Source of the DNA: Nitrospirota bacterium
Lineage (GTDB): Bacteria; Nitrospirota; CAKKRA01; 9FT-COMBO-42-15
NCBI GenBank assembly: GCA_016195585.1
Contig: JACPZJ010000050.1
Span: 1-10,838 of the forward strand
Direction of reading: 5' to 3'
Length of the DNA stretch: 10,838 nt
This document shows, one piece after another, positions 1 through 6,337 of the stretch. Each line of letters starts with the position of its first letter. Position 1 is the first letter of the stretch. A program made the position numbers and the translations under genes. The notes beneath the pieces are model-generated. The model had not been told where the DNA came from, did no database searches, and worked only from the letters and a program-made list of their open reading frames with translations.

Positions 1-165
1 CAGGTTCTTGTGCTTTATGATTTGCTCGGCCTGTTTAATAGATTTGTCCCAAAATTTGTAAAGAGGTATGCCAATCTCAAGGCGGATGCTATTGATGCAG
101 TAAAGAGATACAAAGAGGATGTGGAGAAGGGCAGATTCCCATCAGAGGAGCAGAGTTTTAAGTGA
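1..165 (+). CDS. panB: 3-methyl-2-oxobutanoate hydroxymethyltransferase, C-terminal 54 residues (partial)
   Basis: The frame is open from the first base and ends at TGA 163-165, so only the C-terminus is in the window. The peptide begins QVLVLYDLLGLF, continues with PKFVKRYANL and ends FPSEEQSFK. This matches the conserved tail of PanB, where the LxLYDxLGL segment is followed by PKFVKRY and a short F-P-x-x-E/Q-x-SF ending. PanB transfers a hydroxymethyl group from 5,10-methylenetetrahydrofolate to 2-oxoisovalerate to make ketopantoate, the first committed step of pantothenate and coenzyme A synthesis in the cytoplasm. The catalytic residues lie upstream of the window and cannot be checked. 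It is followed by a palindromic repeat and then tilS on the same strand. A relationship to tilS beyond proximity is not evident. Confidence 0.85.
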   Translation, partial: QVLVLYDLLGLFNRFVPKFVKRYANLKADAIDAVKRYKEDVEKGRFPSEEQSFK

Positions 166-174
166 ATCTCACTA

Positions 175-228
175 CCCCTCACCCTTAATTCCTCCCCCTC
201 GAGAGGGGGAGGAATTAAGGGTGAGGGG
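175..228. repeat. Perfect 26-bp inverted repeat (REP-like palindrome)
   Basis: The left arm (175-200) starts CCCCTCACCCTTAATTCC and the right arm (203-228) is its exact reverse complement, separated by only GA (201-202). Part of the right arm recurs just downstream: GGGTGAGGG is found at 220-228 and again at 243-251. The composition (CCCTCACCC and CCTCCCCCTC with mirror images) is that of dispersed intergenic palindromes common in environmental bacterial genomes. Read on the minus strand it yields a low-complexity proline-rich peptide, a usual source of false gene calls. RNA from it would form a very stable hairpin that could stall exonucleases or polymerase between panB and tilS, but there is no T run, so it is not a textbook terminator. 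Confidence 0.85.
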
Positions 229-278
229 GTATTAATAGGGGAGGGTGAGGGAGAGCAGTGTAAAGGCAATAAAATAAA

Positions 279-1634
279 ATGATGGTTGTGAAGCAGGAGA
301 GGAAGGCCGCTAAGAAATGGGCTTTTGTAAGGTCAGTGAGATTAATAGAAAAGGTCAAGGCCACTGTTGCCCGCTACAATATGTTCAAAAAGGGCGATAG
401 CGTACTTGTTGCTGTATCTGGCGGGCCTGATTCTGTGTGTCTGCTTGAAGTTCTAAGTTGTCTGAAAGAGGACTACAGGCTCTCGCTCCATGTTGCCCAT
501 CTTAATCATAGGTTCAGAAAAGAGGCTAAGAAAGAGGCAGAGTTTGTAAGGCTATTAGCAGAAAAGAAGGGGATAACGGCTGCGATTGAGGCCATAGATG
601 TTAAGGCATATTGCAGGGAGAGGGGGCTGTCGCTGCAGGAAGGGGCGAGAGATGTCCGCTACAATTTTCTTAACAGGGTTGCAGATGCAGTGGGTGCAGC
701 AAAGATTGCAACAGGCCATACAGCAGATGATCAGGCAGAGACATTCTTAATGAGGCTCTTGCGCGGCGCAGGGGCTGCGGGGCTCTCCGGCATCCCGCCT
801 GTAAGAGAGAGGATTATCAGGCCATTGATTGATGTTACAAAGAAAGAGGCAATTAGTTTTTTAAAAGAGAAGAATATTAAATATGTAAAGGATCCGTCTA
901 ATGTTAAGCCCAAATATCTGAGAAATAAGATAAGGCTTGAGCTTATACCATTATTAAAGAAATATAATCCAAATATTATTGATACCCTCCACAGGGAGGC
1001 AGAGTTATTAAGAGAGGATGAGTGCCTTCTTGATGAGATTACTGAGACTTGCTTTAAAGGAATAGTAACTGACCAGAAGAAGGATAGTATTACCTTAGAT
1101 TATTCTAAGTTCAACGGGCTTCTTCCTGCCCTTAAAAAGAGGATATTAAGAAGGGCTGTGGTGGAATTAACAGGCGGCCTGAGGAGGATCTCCTATCATC
1201 ATATTGTTTCTGGTATAGATGTGATTGATAGGACTGGCAAGGGGATAGACCTGCCGCATAATATAAGGATAGAAAGGGATTATAATTATCTTAAAGTCTT
1301 TGCAGTGAAGGAAGGGGTTGAGGCAGTTAAGGATACTGTGGGGCTTAAAGTACCCGGCATAACCGATGTCCCTGATTTTAATATAAGGATTGAGACAATT
1401 ATTAGAGACAGGCAGGTGGAAGTGGGAAAGGCTGATAAAAATACGGCCGCTTTTGATTATGATAAGATAGCCCTCCCCTTATTTATCAGGAGGAGGAGGG
1501 AGGGTGATTATTTTTATCCTGCAGGTATGAAGGGAAGGAAGAAGTTAAAGGAATTCTTTATTGACAAAAAGATACCGAGGGAAGAGAGAAAAAAACGATC
1601 TGCTGATGATAGGGGTGTTGAAGGGCGCCTATAA
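279..1634 (+). CDS. tilS: tRNA(Ile)-lysidine synthase, C-terminus disrupted
   Basis: TilS ATP-dependently attaches lysine to C34 of the tRNA-Ile with CAU anticodon, so that it reads AUA rather than AUG. The PP-loop SGGPDS is at residues 47-52. Further family blocks are VAHLNHRFR, ATGHTADDQAETFLMRLLRG and the region around YLRNKIRLELIPLL. The C-terminal TilS domain begins normally (GMKGRKKLKEFFIDKKIPREER) but breaks off near residue 437. The final residues, RSADDRGVEGRL, are unlike TilS and are simply the hpt coding region read in another frame. About 50 residues of the expected C-domain are missing. ATG 279 (or 282) is the first possible start after the in-frame stop at 270-272. Its ribosome binding site is weak, and the protein has about 20 extra N-terminal residues relative to a typical TilS; GTG 336 is an alternative. 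Genes in this window use ATA heavily, so a working TilS should matter to the cell. Some TilS proteins (Aquifex) lack C-terminal domains, so partial function is possible. Confidence 0.88.
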   Translation: MMVVKQERKAAKKWAFVRSVRLIEKVKATVARYNMFKKGDSVLVAVSGGPDSVCLLEVLSCLKEDYRLSLHVAHLNHRFRKEAKKEAEFVRLLAEKKGITAAIEAIDVKAYCRERGLSLQEGARDVRYNFLNRVADAVGAAKIATGHTADDQAETFLMRLLRGAGAAGLSGIPPVRERIIRPLIDVTKKEAISFLKEKNIKYVKDPSNVKPKYLRNKIRLELIPLLKKYNPNIIDTLHREAELLREDECLLDEITETCFKGIVTDQKKDSITLDYSKFNGLLPALKKRILRRAVVELTGGLRRISYHHIVSGIDVIDRTGKGIDLPHNIRIERDYNYLKVFAVKEGVEAVKDTVGLKVPGITDVPDFNIRIETIIRDRQVEVGKADKNTAAFDYDKIALPLFIRRRREGDYFYPAGMKGRKKLKEFFIDKKIPREERKKRSADDRGVEGRL

Positions 1635-2034
1635 CTTTTTTTCTGACCTGACAAGGGCGATAATGCTTCCTGTAAGGATAGATTTTATAATTGCCACAAG
1701 CTATGGGATGGCTGTGCAGACCTCCGGCATTGTGAGGATAATCTCTGACCTTACAGAGGATATTGCAGGGCAGGATGTATTATTAGTGGATGATATAATA
1801 GATTCAGGTATTACAACGGATTTCTTAAAGAAACATGTGCTTCAGAAAAGGCCGGGCAGCCTTAAGACCTGTGTCCTTTTAGATAAAAAGGAGCGGAGAA
1901 AGGTGGAGATTGAGGCGGATTATATGGGGTTTAGTATCCCCAATAAGTATGTGGTTGGCTATGGCCTTGATTACAAAAATAAATATAGAAACCTGCCTTA
2001 TATTGCAGTTCTGGATGTAAACGCAGAATCATAA
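1561..2034 (+). CDS. hpt: Hypoxanthine phosphoribosyltransferase, N-terminally truncated
   Basis: This enzyme salvages hypoxanthine and guanine with PRPP to give IMP and GMP in the cytoplasm. Numbering from TTG 1561: the family block MIGVLKGA is at about residues 16-23, SYG at 47-49, the PRPP-binding motif LLVDDIIDSGIT at 74-85, and the purine-site segment VGYGLDYKNKYRNLPYI at 132-148. The C-terminus is complete. The N-terminal 30 or so residues normally present before the LLxIGVLKGA strand (in B. subtilis HprT the ISEEEIQ region) are absent. The frame is closed by TAA at 1546-1548, and the only starts are TTG 1561, inside tilS and without a clear ribosome binding site, or ATG 1606, inside the first conserved strand. 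The first dozen residues from TTG are tilS sequence in a shifted frame. The gene therefore looks like the downstream half of a deletion fusion. Whether it is translated is doubtful. Confidence 0.85.
   Translation: MTKRYRGKREKNDLLMIGVLKGAYNFFSDLTRAIMLPVRIDFIIATSYGMAVQTSGIVRIISDLTEDIAGQDVLLVDDIIDSGITTDFLKKHVLQKRPGSLKTCVLLDKKERRKVEIEADYMGFSIPNKYVVGYGLDYKNKYRNLPYIAVLDVNAES
1587..1600 (+). other. Probable tilS/hpt deletion junction in an A-rich run
   Basis: In the tilS frame, family-like sequence ends around IPREERKK (codons up to 1595). In the hpt frame, family-like sequence starts around KND (codons 1591-1599) and runs into LLMIGVLKGA. The two homologies meet in AGAAAAAAACGAT, where A occupies 1589-1595. 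Both genes lose sequence at the same point and the frames differ, as expected for one deletion with breakpoints in short A-rich homology. The missing DNA would be the last 50 or so codons of tilS plus roughly the first 30-35 codons of hpt, about 250 bp by comparison with family lengths. An assembly error would look the same. Confidence 0.6.
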
Positions 2035-2041
2035 ACTCCTG

Positions 2042-2070
2042 TTGAAAAATCTGTTATTGTTTGATATAAT
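2042..2070 (+). promoter_or_regulatory. Sigma-70 promoter for ftsH
   Basis: TTGAAA (2042-2047) lies exactly 17 nt upstream of TATAAT (2065-2070). The -10 is preceded by TGA, giving the extended form TGnTATAAT. A second, weaker extended -10 (TGATATACT) follows at 2075-2083. Transcription should start near 2077, leaving a leader of about 29 nt that contains AGGAGG (2091-2096), nine nucleotides before the ftsH ATG. The promoter lies in the 71-nt gap after hpt, so ftsH is not dependent on read-through from tilS-hpt. Confidence 0.75.
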
Positions 2071-2105
2071 TTTATGATATACTTTTATTTAGGAGGAATT
2101 AGCAG

Positions 2106-3821
2106 ATGGGTTATAAGAATATTGCCCTGTGGCTTGCTATCGGTTTGATTATGGTGCTTGTATTTACCCATTTCAGTACTGTAAAGCCGCAGGAGGAGGA
2201 GTTAATCTTCAGCGATTTTCTGAAGAAGGCTGAGGCAGGAGAGGTCGCTGAGGTATTAATAAAAGAGAATTATATTGCAGGAAAACTAAAGGATAATACA
2301 AAGTTCCGCACCTATACGGCTGATTATCCTGACCTGATAAAGGGCCTTAAGGATAAGGATGTAAAGATAACTGTGCGGCCGCCGGATGATAACAAGTGGT
2401 ACGCCTTTTTGCTGAACTGGGGGCCGATGCTTATCTTATTGGGTATCTGGATATTCTTTATGCAGATTACCTTTGCAGATGTGGCAGGTGTTGATGAGGC
2501 AAAGGATGAGGTTGTAGAGCTTGTTGATTTCTTAAAAGACCCCCAGAAGTTCCAGAAGCTTGGAGGCAGGATACCAAAGGGTGTGCTGGTAGTGGGGCCT
2601 CCCGGTACAGGCAAGACCCTCCTTGCGAGGGCAATTGCAGGCGAGGCTGATGTGCCCTTCTTTAATATAAGCGGTTCGGACTTTGTTGAGATGTTTGTTG
2701 GTGTTGGCGCATCCCGTGTGAGAGACCTCTTTGAACAGGGCAAGAAGAATGCGCCATGCATTATCTTTATTGACGAGATAGATGCTGTTGGAAGGCACAG
2801 GGGCGCAGGCCTCGGCGGCGGCCATGACGAGAGGGAGCAGACGCTGAATCAGCTCCTTGTTGAAATGGACGGCTTTGATACCAATGAAGGTGTGATCCTG
2901 ATTGCCGCAACCAACAGGCCTGATGTGCTTGACCCTGCTCTATTGCGGCCGGGGAGATTTGACAGGCAGATTATTGTCTCAAGGCCTGATATAAAGGGAA
3001 GGCTCGGTATATTGCAGGTGCATACAAAAAAGGTGACGCTTTCAAAGGATGTAAACTTAGAGGTTATTGCGAGAGGGACGCCCGGCTTTACAGGCGCTGA
3101 TCTGTCAAATCTCGTCAATGAGGCCGCGCTCCTTGGAGCAAGGCGCTCAAAGAAGGAGGTTGACGCAAAGGACTTTGAGGATGCAAAGGACAAGGTCTTA
3201 ATGGGAGTTGAAAGAAGGAGCATGTTCATAAACGAGGAGGAGAAAAAGAATACTGCCTTTCATGAAGCAGGACATGCCCTTGTGGCAAAGCTCATCCCCG
3301 GGACAGATCCAATACATAAGGTGACAATAATCCCCCGCGGCAGGGCGCTTGGCCTCACACAGCAGCTCCCGATAGATGACAGATATACCTATCCATCTGA
3401 GTATCTGCACAATACCATTGCCATACTCCTCGGCGGCAGGGCAGCAGAGGAGCTTGTGCTTAAACACATGACAACAGGCGCAGGGAATGATATCGAACGG
3501 GCAACAGGGCTTGCAAGAAAGATGGTGTGCGAATGGGGTATGAGCGAGAAACTCGGCCCGCTTACATTTGGCAAGAAGGATGAGGAAATATTCCTCGGGA
3601 GGGATATTGTAAAGCACCGCGATTACAGCGAGAGCACGGCCATTGAGATAGATAATGAGATAAAGACCATGGTGATGAAGAATTATGAAAGGGCCAGGAA
3701 TCTGCTGAAGAAGAACCTTAAGTCATTAAAGGGCATTGCCGCTGCCCTCCTTGAGAAGGAGACACTGGACGGTAATGAGATAGAAGCTATTATTCAGAAC
3801 GCAGGAATATCACCAGCATAA
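2106..3821 (+). CDS. ftsH: ATP-dependent zinc metalloprotease FtsH, shortened linker
   Basis: FtsH is the membrane-anchored AAA+ protease that degrades unassembled membrane proteins and regulatory proteins. The order is: membrane helix (about 5-22), periplasmic domain, second helix (about 104-119), and AAA+ domain with Walker A GPPGTGKT (164-171), pore loop FVG (197-199), Walker B IIFIDE (219-224) and the arginine-finger region RPGRFDR (281-287). The M41 peptidase follows, with zinc motif HEAGH (386-390) and the acidic ligand in GAGNDIERAT (458-467). The C-terminus is normal (LLEKETLDGNEIEAII). The reading passes directly from WIFFMQ (115-120) to ITFADVAGVDEA. Other FtsH proteins have about 27 residues here (RQMQ-GGGG-KALSFGKSRA type linker), so an in-frame loss of about 80 bp is suspected near 2463. 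The start is supported by AGGAGG at nine nucleotides. It is transcribed from its own promoter and followed by a terminator, so it is likely monocistronic. Confidence 0.96.
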   Translation: MGYKNIALWLAIGLIMVLVFTHFSTVKPQEEELIFSDFLKKAEAGEVAEVLIKENYIAGKLKDNTKFRTYTADYPDLIKGLKDKDVKITVRPPDDNKWYAFLLNWGPMLILLGIWIFFMQITFADVAGVDEAKDEVVELVDFLKDPQKFQKLGGRIPKGVLVVGPPGTGKTLLARAIAGEADVPFFNISGSDFVEMFVGVGASRVRDLFEQGKKNAPCIIFIDEIDAVGRHRGAGLGGGHDEREQTLNQLLVEMDGFDTNEGVILIAATNRPDVLDPALLRPGRFDRQIIVSRPDIKGRLGILQVHTKKVTLSKDVNLEVIARGTPGFTGADLSNLVNEAALLGARRSKKEVDAKDFEDAKDKVLMGVERRSMFINEEEKKNTAFHEAGHALVAKLIPGTDPIHKVTIIPRGRALGLTQQLPIDDRYTYPSEYLHNTIAILLGGRAAEELVLKHMTTGAGNDIERATGLARKMVCEWGMSEKLGPLTFGKKDEEIFLGRDIVKHRDYSESTAIEIDNEIKTMVMKNYERARNLLKKNLKSLKGIAAALLEKETLDGNEIEAIIQNAGISPA

Positions 3822-3841
3822 GATGCCATTCTTTTGCACTT

Positions 3842-3871
3842 AAAAGGGGCGATTATAAAATCGCCCTTTTT
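3842..3871 (+). terminator. Rho-independent terminator after ftsH
   Basis: GGGCGAT (3847-3853) pairs with ATCGCCC (3860-3866) across a six-base loop. The stem extends outward by one G-T wobble and four A-T pairs, and the right arm runs into five T (3867-3871). It sits 20 nt after the ftsH stop codon. The A and T flanks give it some bidirectional character, but no convergent gene is present. Confidence 0.88.
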
Positions 3872-3984
3872 ATTTCTGACCAAATATTTCCCCCTCTTTT
3901 CACGTATTATAAAAAAATAATAGAATTTAGCTAAAAATACTGCTAAACTTATTCACACTTATCTGAAGGTTTTATAGACAGGTA

Positions 3985-3993
3985 TGGTATAAT
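3985..3993 (+). promoter_or_regulatory. Extended -10 promoter element next to the folP start
   Basis: TGGTATAAT (3985-3993) is a perfect TGn-TATAAT extended -10. No good -35 is seen 16-18 nt upstream. The folP ATG begins at 3995, only one base after the element, whereas a start point about seven bases downstream would fall at about 4000, inside codon 2. The element therefore either serves a transcript that does not begin with this ATG, is a chance match, or shows that the real promoter lies further upstream in the AT-rich 3880-3980 stretch. The same 15-base pattern occurs again at 8087-8101. Confidence 0.4.
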
Positions 3994-3994
3994 T

Positions 3995-4840
3995 ATGAAA
4001 AGCAATTACAGGATAAGGTGCGGGAAATATCTCCTTAATCTGAAAAAAAGACCTTATATAATGGGTATACTCAATGTTACCCCTGACTCATTTTCAGATG
4101 GCGGCCTTTATTTAAATATAGAAAAAGCAGTGGAACATGCAAGGAGGATGGCTGCAGAGGGCGCAGATATAATAGATATTGGCGGGGAGTCATCAAGGCC
4201 GGGCGCAGGGTCTGTTTCACTAAATGAGGAATTAAAAAGGGTAATACCTGTTATTGAGGCATTATCAAGAAAGATAGATGTTCCTATCTCCATTGATACA
4301 TATAAGGCAGAGGCGGCAAGGCAGTCGCTAAATGCAGGCGCATCTATAATCAATGATATCAGCGGTCTGAGGTTTGACCCCATGATGGTGAAGGTGGCTG
4401 CAGAGGCCAATGCCCCTGTTATCATAATGCACATGAAAGGGATACCGAGGGATATGCAGAAGAGGCCGTTATATAAGGATGTGGTGAAGGAGATAATAAG
4501 TTTTTTTAAAGAACGAATCTCTTATGCCATTAAAAATGGGATAAAGAAAAATAAGATTATTATTGATCCCGGTATTGGGTTTGGAAAGACGGTAAGGCAC
4601 AACTTAGAGATAATAAAGAGACTGGGTGAATTTAGGAGTCTGGGGGTTCCAATACTCCTCGGCCCTTCAAGGAAGTCCTTTATCGGCAGGATACTTGATG
4701 CCGCTCCTGAGAAAAGGATGGAGGGTACTGCGGCGGTTGTTGCCATTGGCATAGCAAATGGCGCAAATATCGTGAGGGTGCATGATGTTAAGGCAATGGC
4801 GGATGTGGCAAAGGCCACTGATGCAATAATGAGAGGGTAA
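3995..4840 (+). CDS. folP: Dihydropteroate synthase
   Basis: FolP condenses 4-aminobenzoate with dihydropterin pyrophosphate to dihydropteroate in folate synthesis; it is the target of sulfonamides. The TIM-barrel signature blocks are all present: MGILNVTPDSFSDGG (23-37), DIGGESSRPGA (61-71), SIDTYKAEAA (99-108), INDISG (119-124), MHMKG (145-149), DPGIGFGKT (191-199), GPSRKSFIG (223-231) and RVHDV (261-265). At 281 residues the length is normal and nothing is missing. ATG 3995 gives a typical N-terminus (RIRCGKYLLNL before the first strand), but the ribosome binding site is weak (ACAGG about 12 nt upstream). It is the first gene of a four-gene run, and the cdaA start lies three bases beyond its stop. 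FolP next to cdaA is a frequent arrangement outside Firmicutes and probably reflects co-transcription rather than a shared pathway. Confidence 0.97.
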   Translation: MKSNYRIRCGKYLLNLKKRPYIMGILNVTPDSFSDGGLYLNIEKAVEHARRMAAEGADIIDIGGESSRPGAGSVSLNEELKRVIPVIEALSRKIDVPISIDTYKAEAARQSLNAGASIINDISGLRFDPMMVKVAAEANAPVIIMHMKGIPRDMQKRPLYKDVVKEIISFFKERISYAIKNGIKKNKIIIDPGIGFGKTVRHNLEIIKRLGEFRSLGVPILLGPSRKSFIGRILDAAPEKRMEGTAAVVAIGIANGANIVRVHDVKAMADVAKATDAIMRG

Positions 4841-4843
4841 TCT

Positions 4844-5674
4844 GTGGATAGCTTTTTTGATGTAATAAAGACCATTAGAATATGGGATATTATTGATATT
4901 CTTATTGTTGCCTTTGTCATTTACAGGATATTCCTGATTATAAAGGGGACAAGGGCGCTGCAAATGCTTGTCGGACTTGCCGTCCTTCTTGCGGCCTTTA
5001 TTGCGTCCAGATGGCTTGAGCTTTATACAATAGACTGGATAGTGCAGAGCTTCTGGTCGCAGATAGTGATTGCATTGATAATACTCTTTCAGCCTGAGAT
5101 AAGGAGGGCGCTTGCACAGATGGGCCAGAATCCCTTTCTACGCACACTCTCTCCTATTGAAGAGACAAGATTTATTGAGGAGATTATAAGGTCTGCTGTT
5201 TCTCTGGCGAATAAGAAGATAGGCGCCATTATTGTTCTGGAGCGTGAGACAGAATTAAAGGACCTGATTGAGATGGGCACTCCTCTGGATGCAAGGATTT
5301 CAAAAGAGATACTGACGAGTATCTTCTTGCCCTATTCACCGATTCACGATGGCGCTGTTATAATCAAAGAGGGGCGGATTGCAGCAGCAGGATGTTTCCT
5401 GCCCCTTACCATGAGCGCTGCAGTAAGCAAGGCCATCGGCACAAGGCACAGGGCAGCTATCGGCATAACAGAGGAGACAGATGCAGTGGTAATAGCTATC
5501 TCTGAGGAGACAGGGACTATATCTGTGGCAATGGAAGGGAAGATGACGAGGGACCTTGATGCCGCGTCATTAAGGCGCATACTCACAAAGGTATTTATTA
5601 CAGGGAAAAGGGAGAAGATGCCTCTTCTTGAAAAGATAACCAGTTTTCTGCCAATAAAGGAAAAATCACAATAA
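4844..5674 (+). CDS. cdaA: Diadenylate cyclase (c-di-AMP synthase) CdaA/DacA family
   Basis: The enzyme joins two ATP into c-di-AMP at the inner membrane; the messenger controls potassium and osmotic balance and cell-wall status. Three hydrophobic segments lie at about 16-33, 40-56 and 66-83, followed by a short coiled linker and the DAC domain. The catalytic motifs DGA (169-171, in SPIHDGAVII) and RHR (201-203, in GTRHRAAIGI) are intact. Length (276 residues) is normal. The start is GTG 4844, chosen because GAGAGGG at the end of folP is about six bases upstream and the N-terminus then aligns with the family. The gene is three bases after folP and two before cdaR, so translation is likely coupled. 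The order cdaA-cdaR-glmM is the conserved c-di-AMP module known from Bacillus and others. Confidence 0.96.
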   Translation: MDSFFDVIKTIRIWDIIDILIVAFVIYRIFLIIKGTRALQMLVGLAVLLAAFIASRWLELYTIDWIVQSFWSQIVIALIILFQPEIRRALAQMGQNPFLRTLSPIEETRFIEEIIRSAVSLANKKIGAIIVLERETELKDLIEMGTPLDARISKEILTSIFLPYSPIHDGAVIIKEGRIAAAGCFLPLTMSAAVSKAIGTRHRAAIGITEETDAVVIAISEETGTISVAMEGKMTRDLDAASLRRILTKVFITGKREKMPLLEKITSFLPIKEKSQ

Positions 5675-5676
5675 CA

Positions 5677-6321
5677 ATGAGAGAACTCATTTTAAATAAT
5701 TTCCTGATTAAAATACTTTCCCTTTTCTTTGCTATAGTCCTGTGGTTCTTTGTGACCTCCAAGGGGAAGCTTGAGGTGAATTTTAATATCCCGCTTGAAC
5801 TCAGAAAGATACCTTCATCAATGGTTGTTGTTGGTGATGTCACTGATTATATTGATGTGAGGCTAAAAGGGAGGCAGAGCGCTATTGAGGGTATATCATC
5901 AGGCCAGATCAGCGCACATATAGACCTTTCCAATGCCAATCATGGGGAGAATACAATCTATCTCTCCCCTCAGAATATAATTGTGCCGCCAAATATTGAG
6001 GTTATGCGCATAAGCCCAAAGGCAGTCAGGTTAAAATTGGAGCCGCTGATAAAAAGAGAAGTAAAGGTGACACCTGAAACAGCAGGGGCTCCTGCTATGG
6101 GTTACAGGCTGAAGGGCATTGAGGTCAGCCCTGAGACTGTTACTGTTGAGGGTGCAGAGAGCGCAGTAAACAGGCTCTCTTTAATAAAGACAGAGGCTAT
6201 AAACCTTTCAGGCATGAATAAGAGGGAGACATTTCTTGATGTTAATTTAAATCTATATGGCAGGGACATAAAGGTTTTAAACGGCGGATATGTAAGGGTT
6301 AAGATAATACTGACAAAATGA
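5677..6321 (+). CDS. cdaR: YbbR-domain membrane protein, regulator of CdaA
   Basis: One N-terminal membrane helix (about 8-27, ending VLWFFVTS) is followed by a long extracytoplasmic beta-rich part with two YbbR repeats, at about 34-120 and 127-212. The second carries the typical SPETVTVEGAESAVNRLS pattern. YbbR/CdaR proteins interact with CdaA and modulate c-di-AMP production; Bacillus CdaR has more YbbR repeats, so this is a short two-domain form of 214 residues. The start follows the cdaA stop by two bases. The ribosome binding site is poor (AAGGA about 15 nt upstream), which favours translational coupling to cdaA. The call rests on fold features and context, since YbbR sequences are weakly conserved. 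Confidence 0.87.
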   Translation: MRELILNNFLIKILSLFFAIVLWFFVTSKGKLEVNFNIPLELRKIPSSMVVVGDVTDYIDVRLKGRQSAIEGISSGQISAHIDLSNANHGENTIYLSPQNIIVPPNIEVMRISPKAVRLKLEPLIKREVKVTPETAGAPAMGYRLKGIEVSPETVTVEGAESAVNRLSLIKTEAINLSGMNKRETFLDVNLNLYGRDIKVLNGGYVRVKIILTK

Positions 6322-6337
6322 TGGAGGAAAAAGGGGT

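Noticed and set aside
15..269. Minus-strand ORF of 84 codons across the palindrome, rich in proline and serine
   Set aside because: It is the antisense reading of the panB tail and the dispersed palindrome; its PSP/PPLEGE-type stretch is a usual artefact of such repeats and no ribosome binding site or family match is visible.
279..2034. A genuine bifunctional TilS-HprT fusion as in Listeria
   Set aside because: Known fusions keep both domains complete in one frame. Here the frames differ, tilS ends at its own stop at 1634, and both partners lack sequence at the join.
2324..3617. Several minus-strand ORFs of 97-145 codons inside ftsH
   Set aside because: They are antisense shadows of a strongly conserved coding sequence, overlap each other in different frames and have no recognisable protein features.
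3928..3950. TTTAGC and GCTAAA as a small hairpin upstream of folP
   Set aside because: A six-pair A/T-rich stem with a ten-base loop, with no T run and no neighbouring element, is within chance expectation here.
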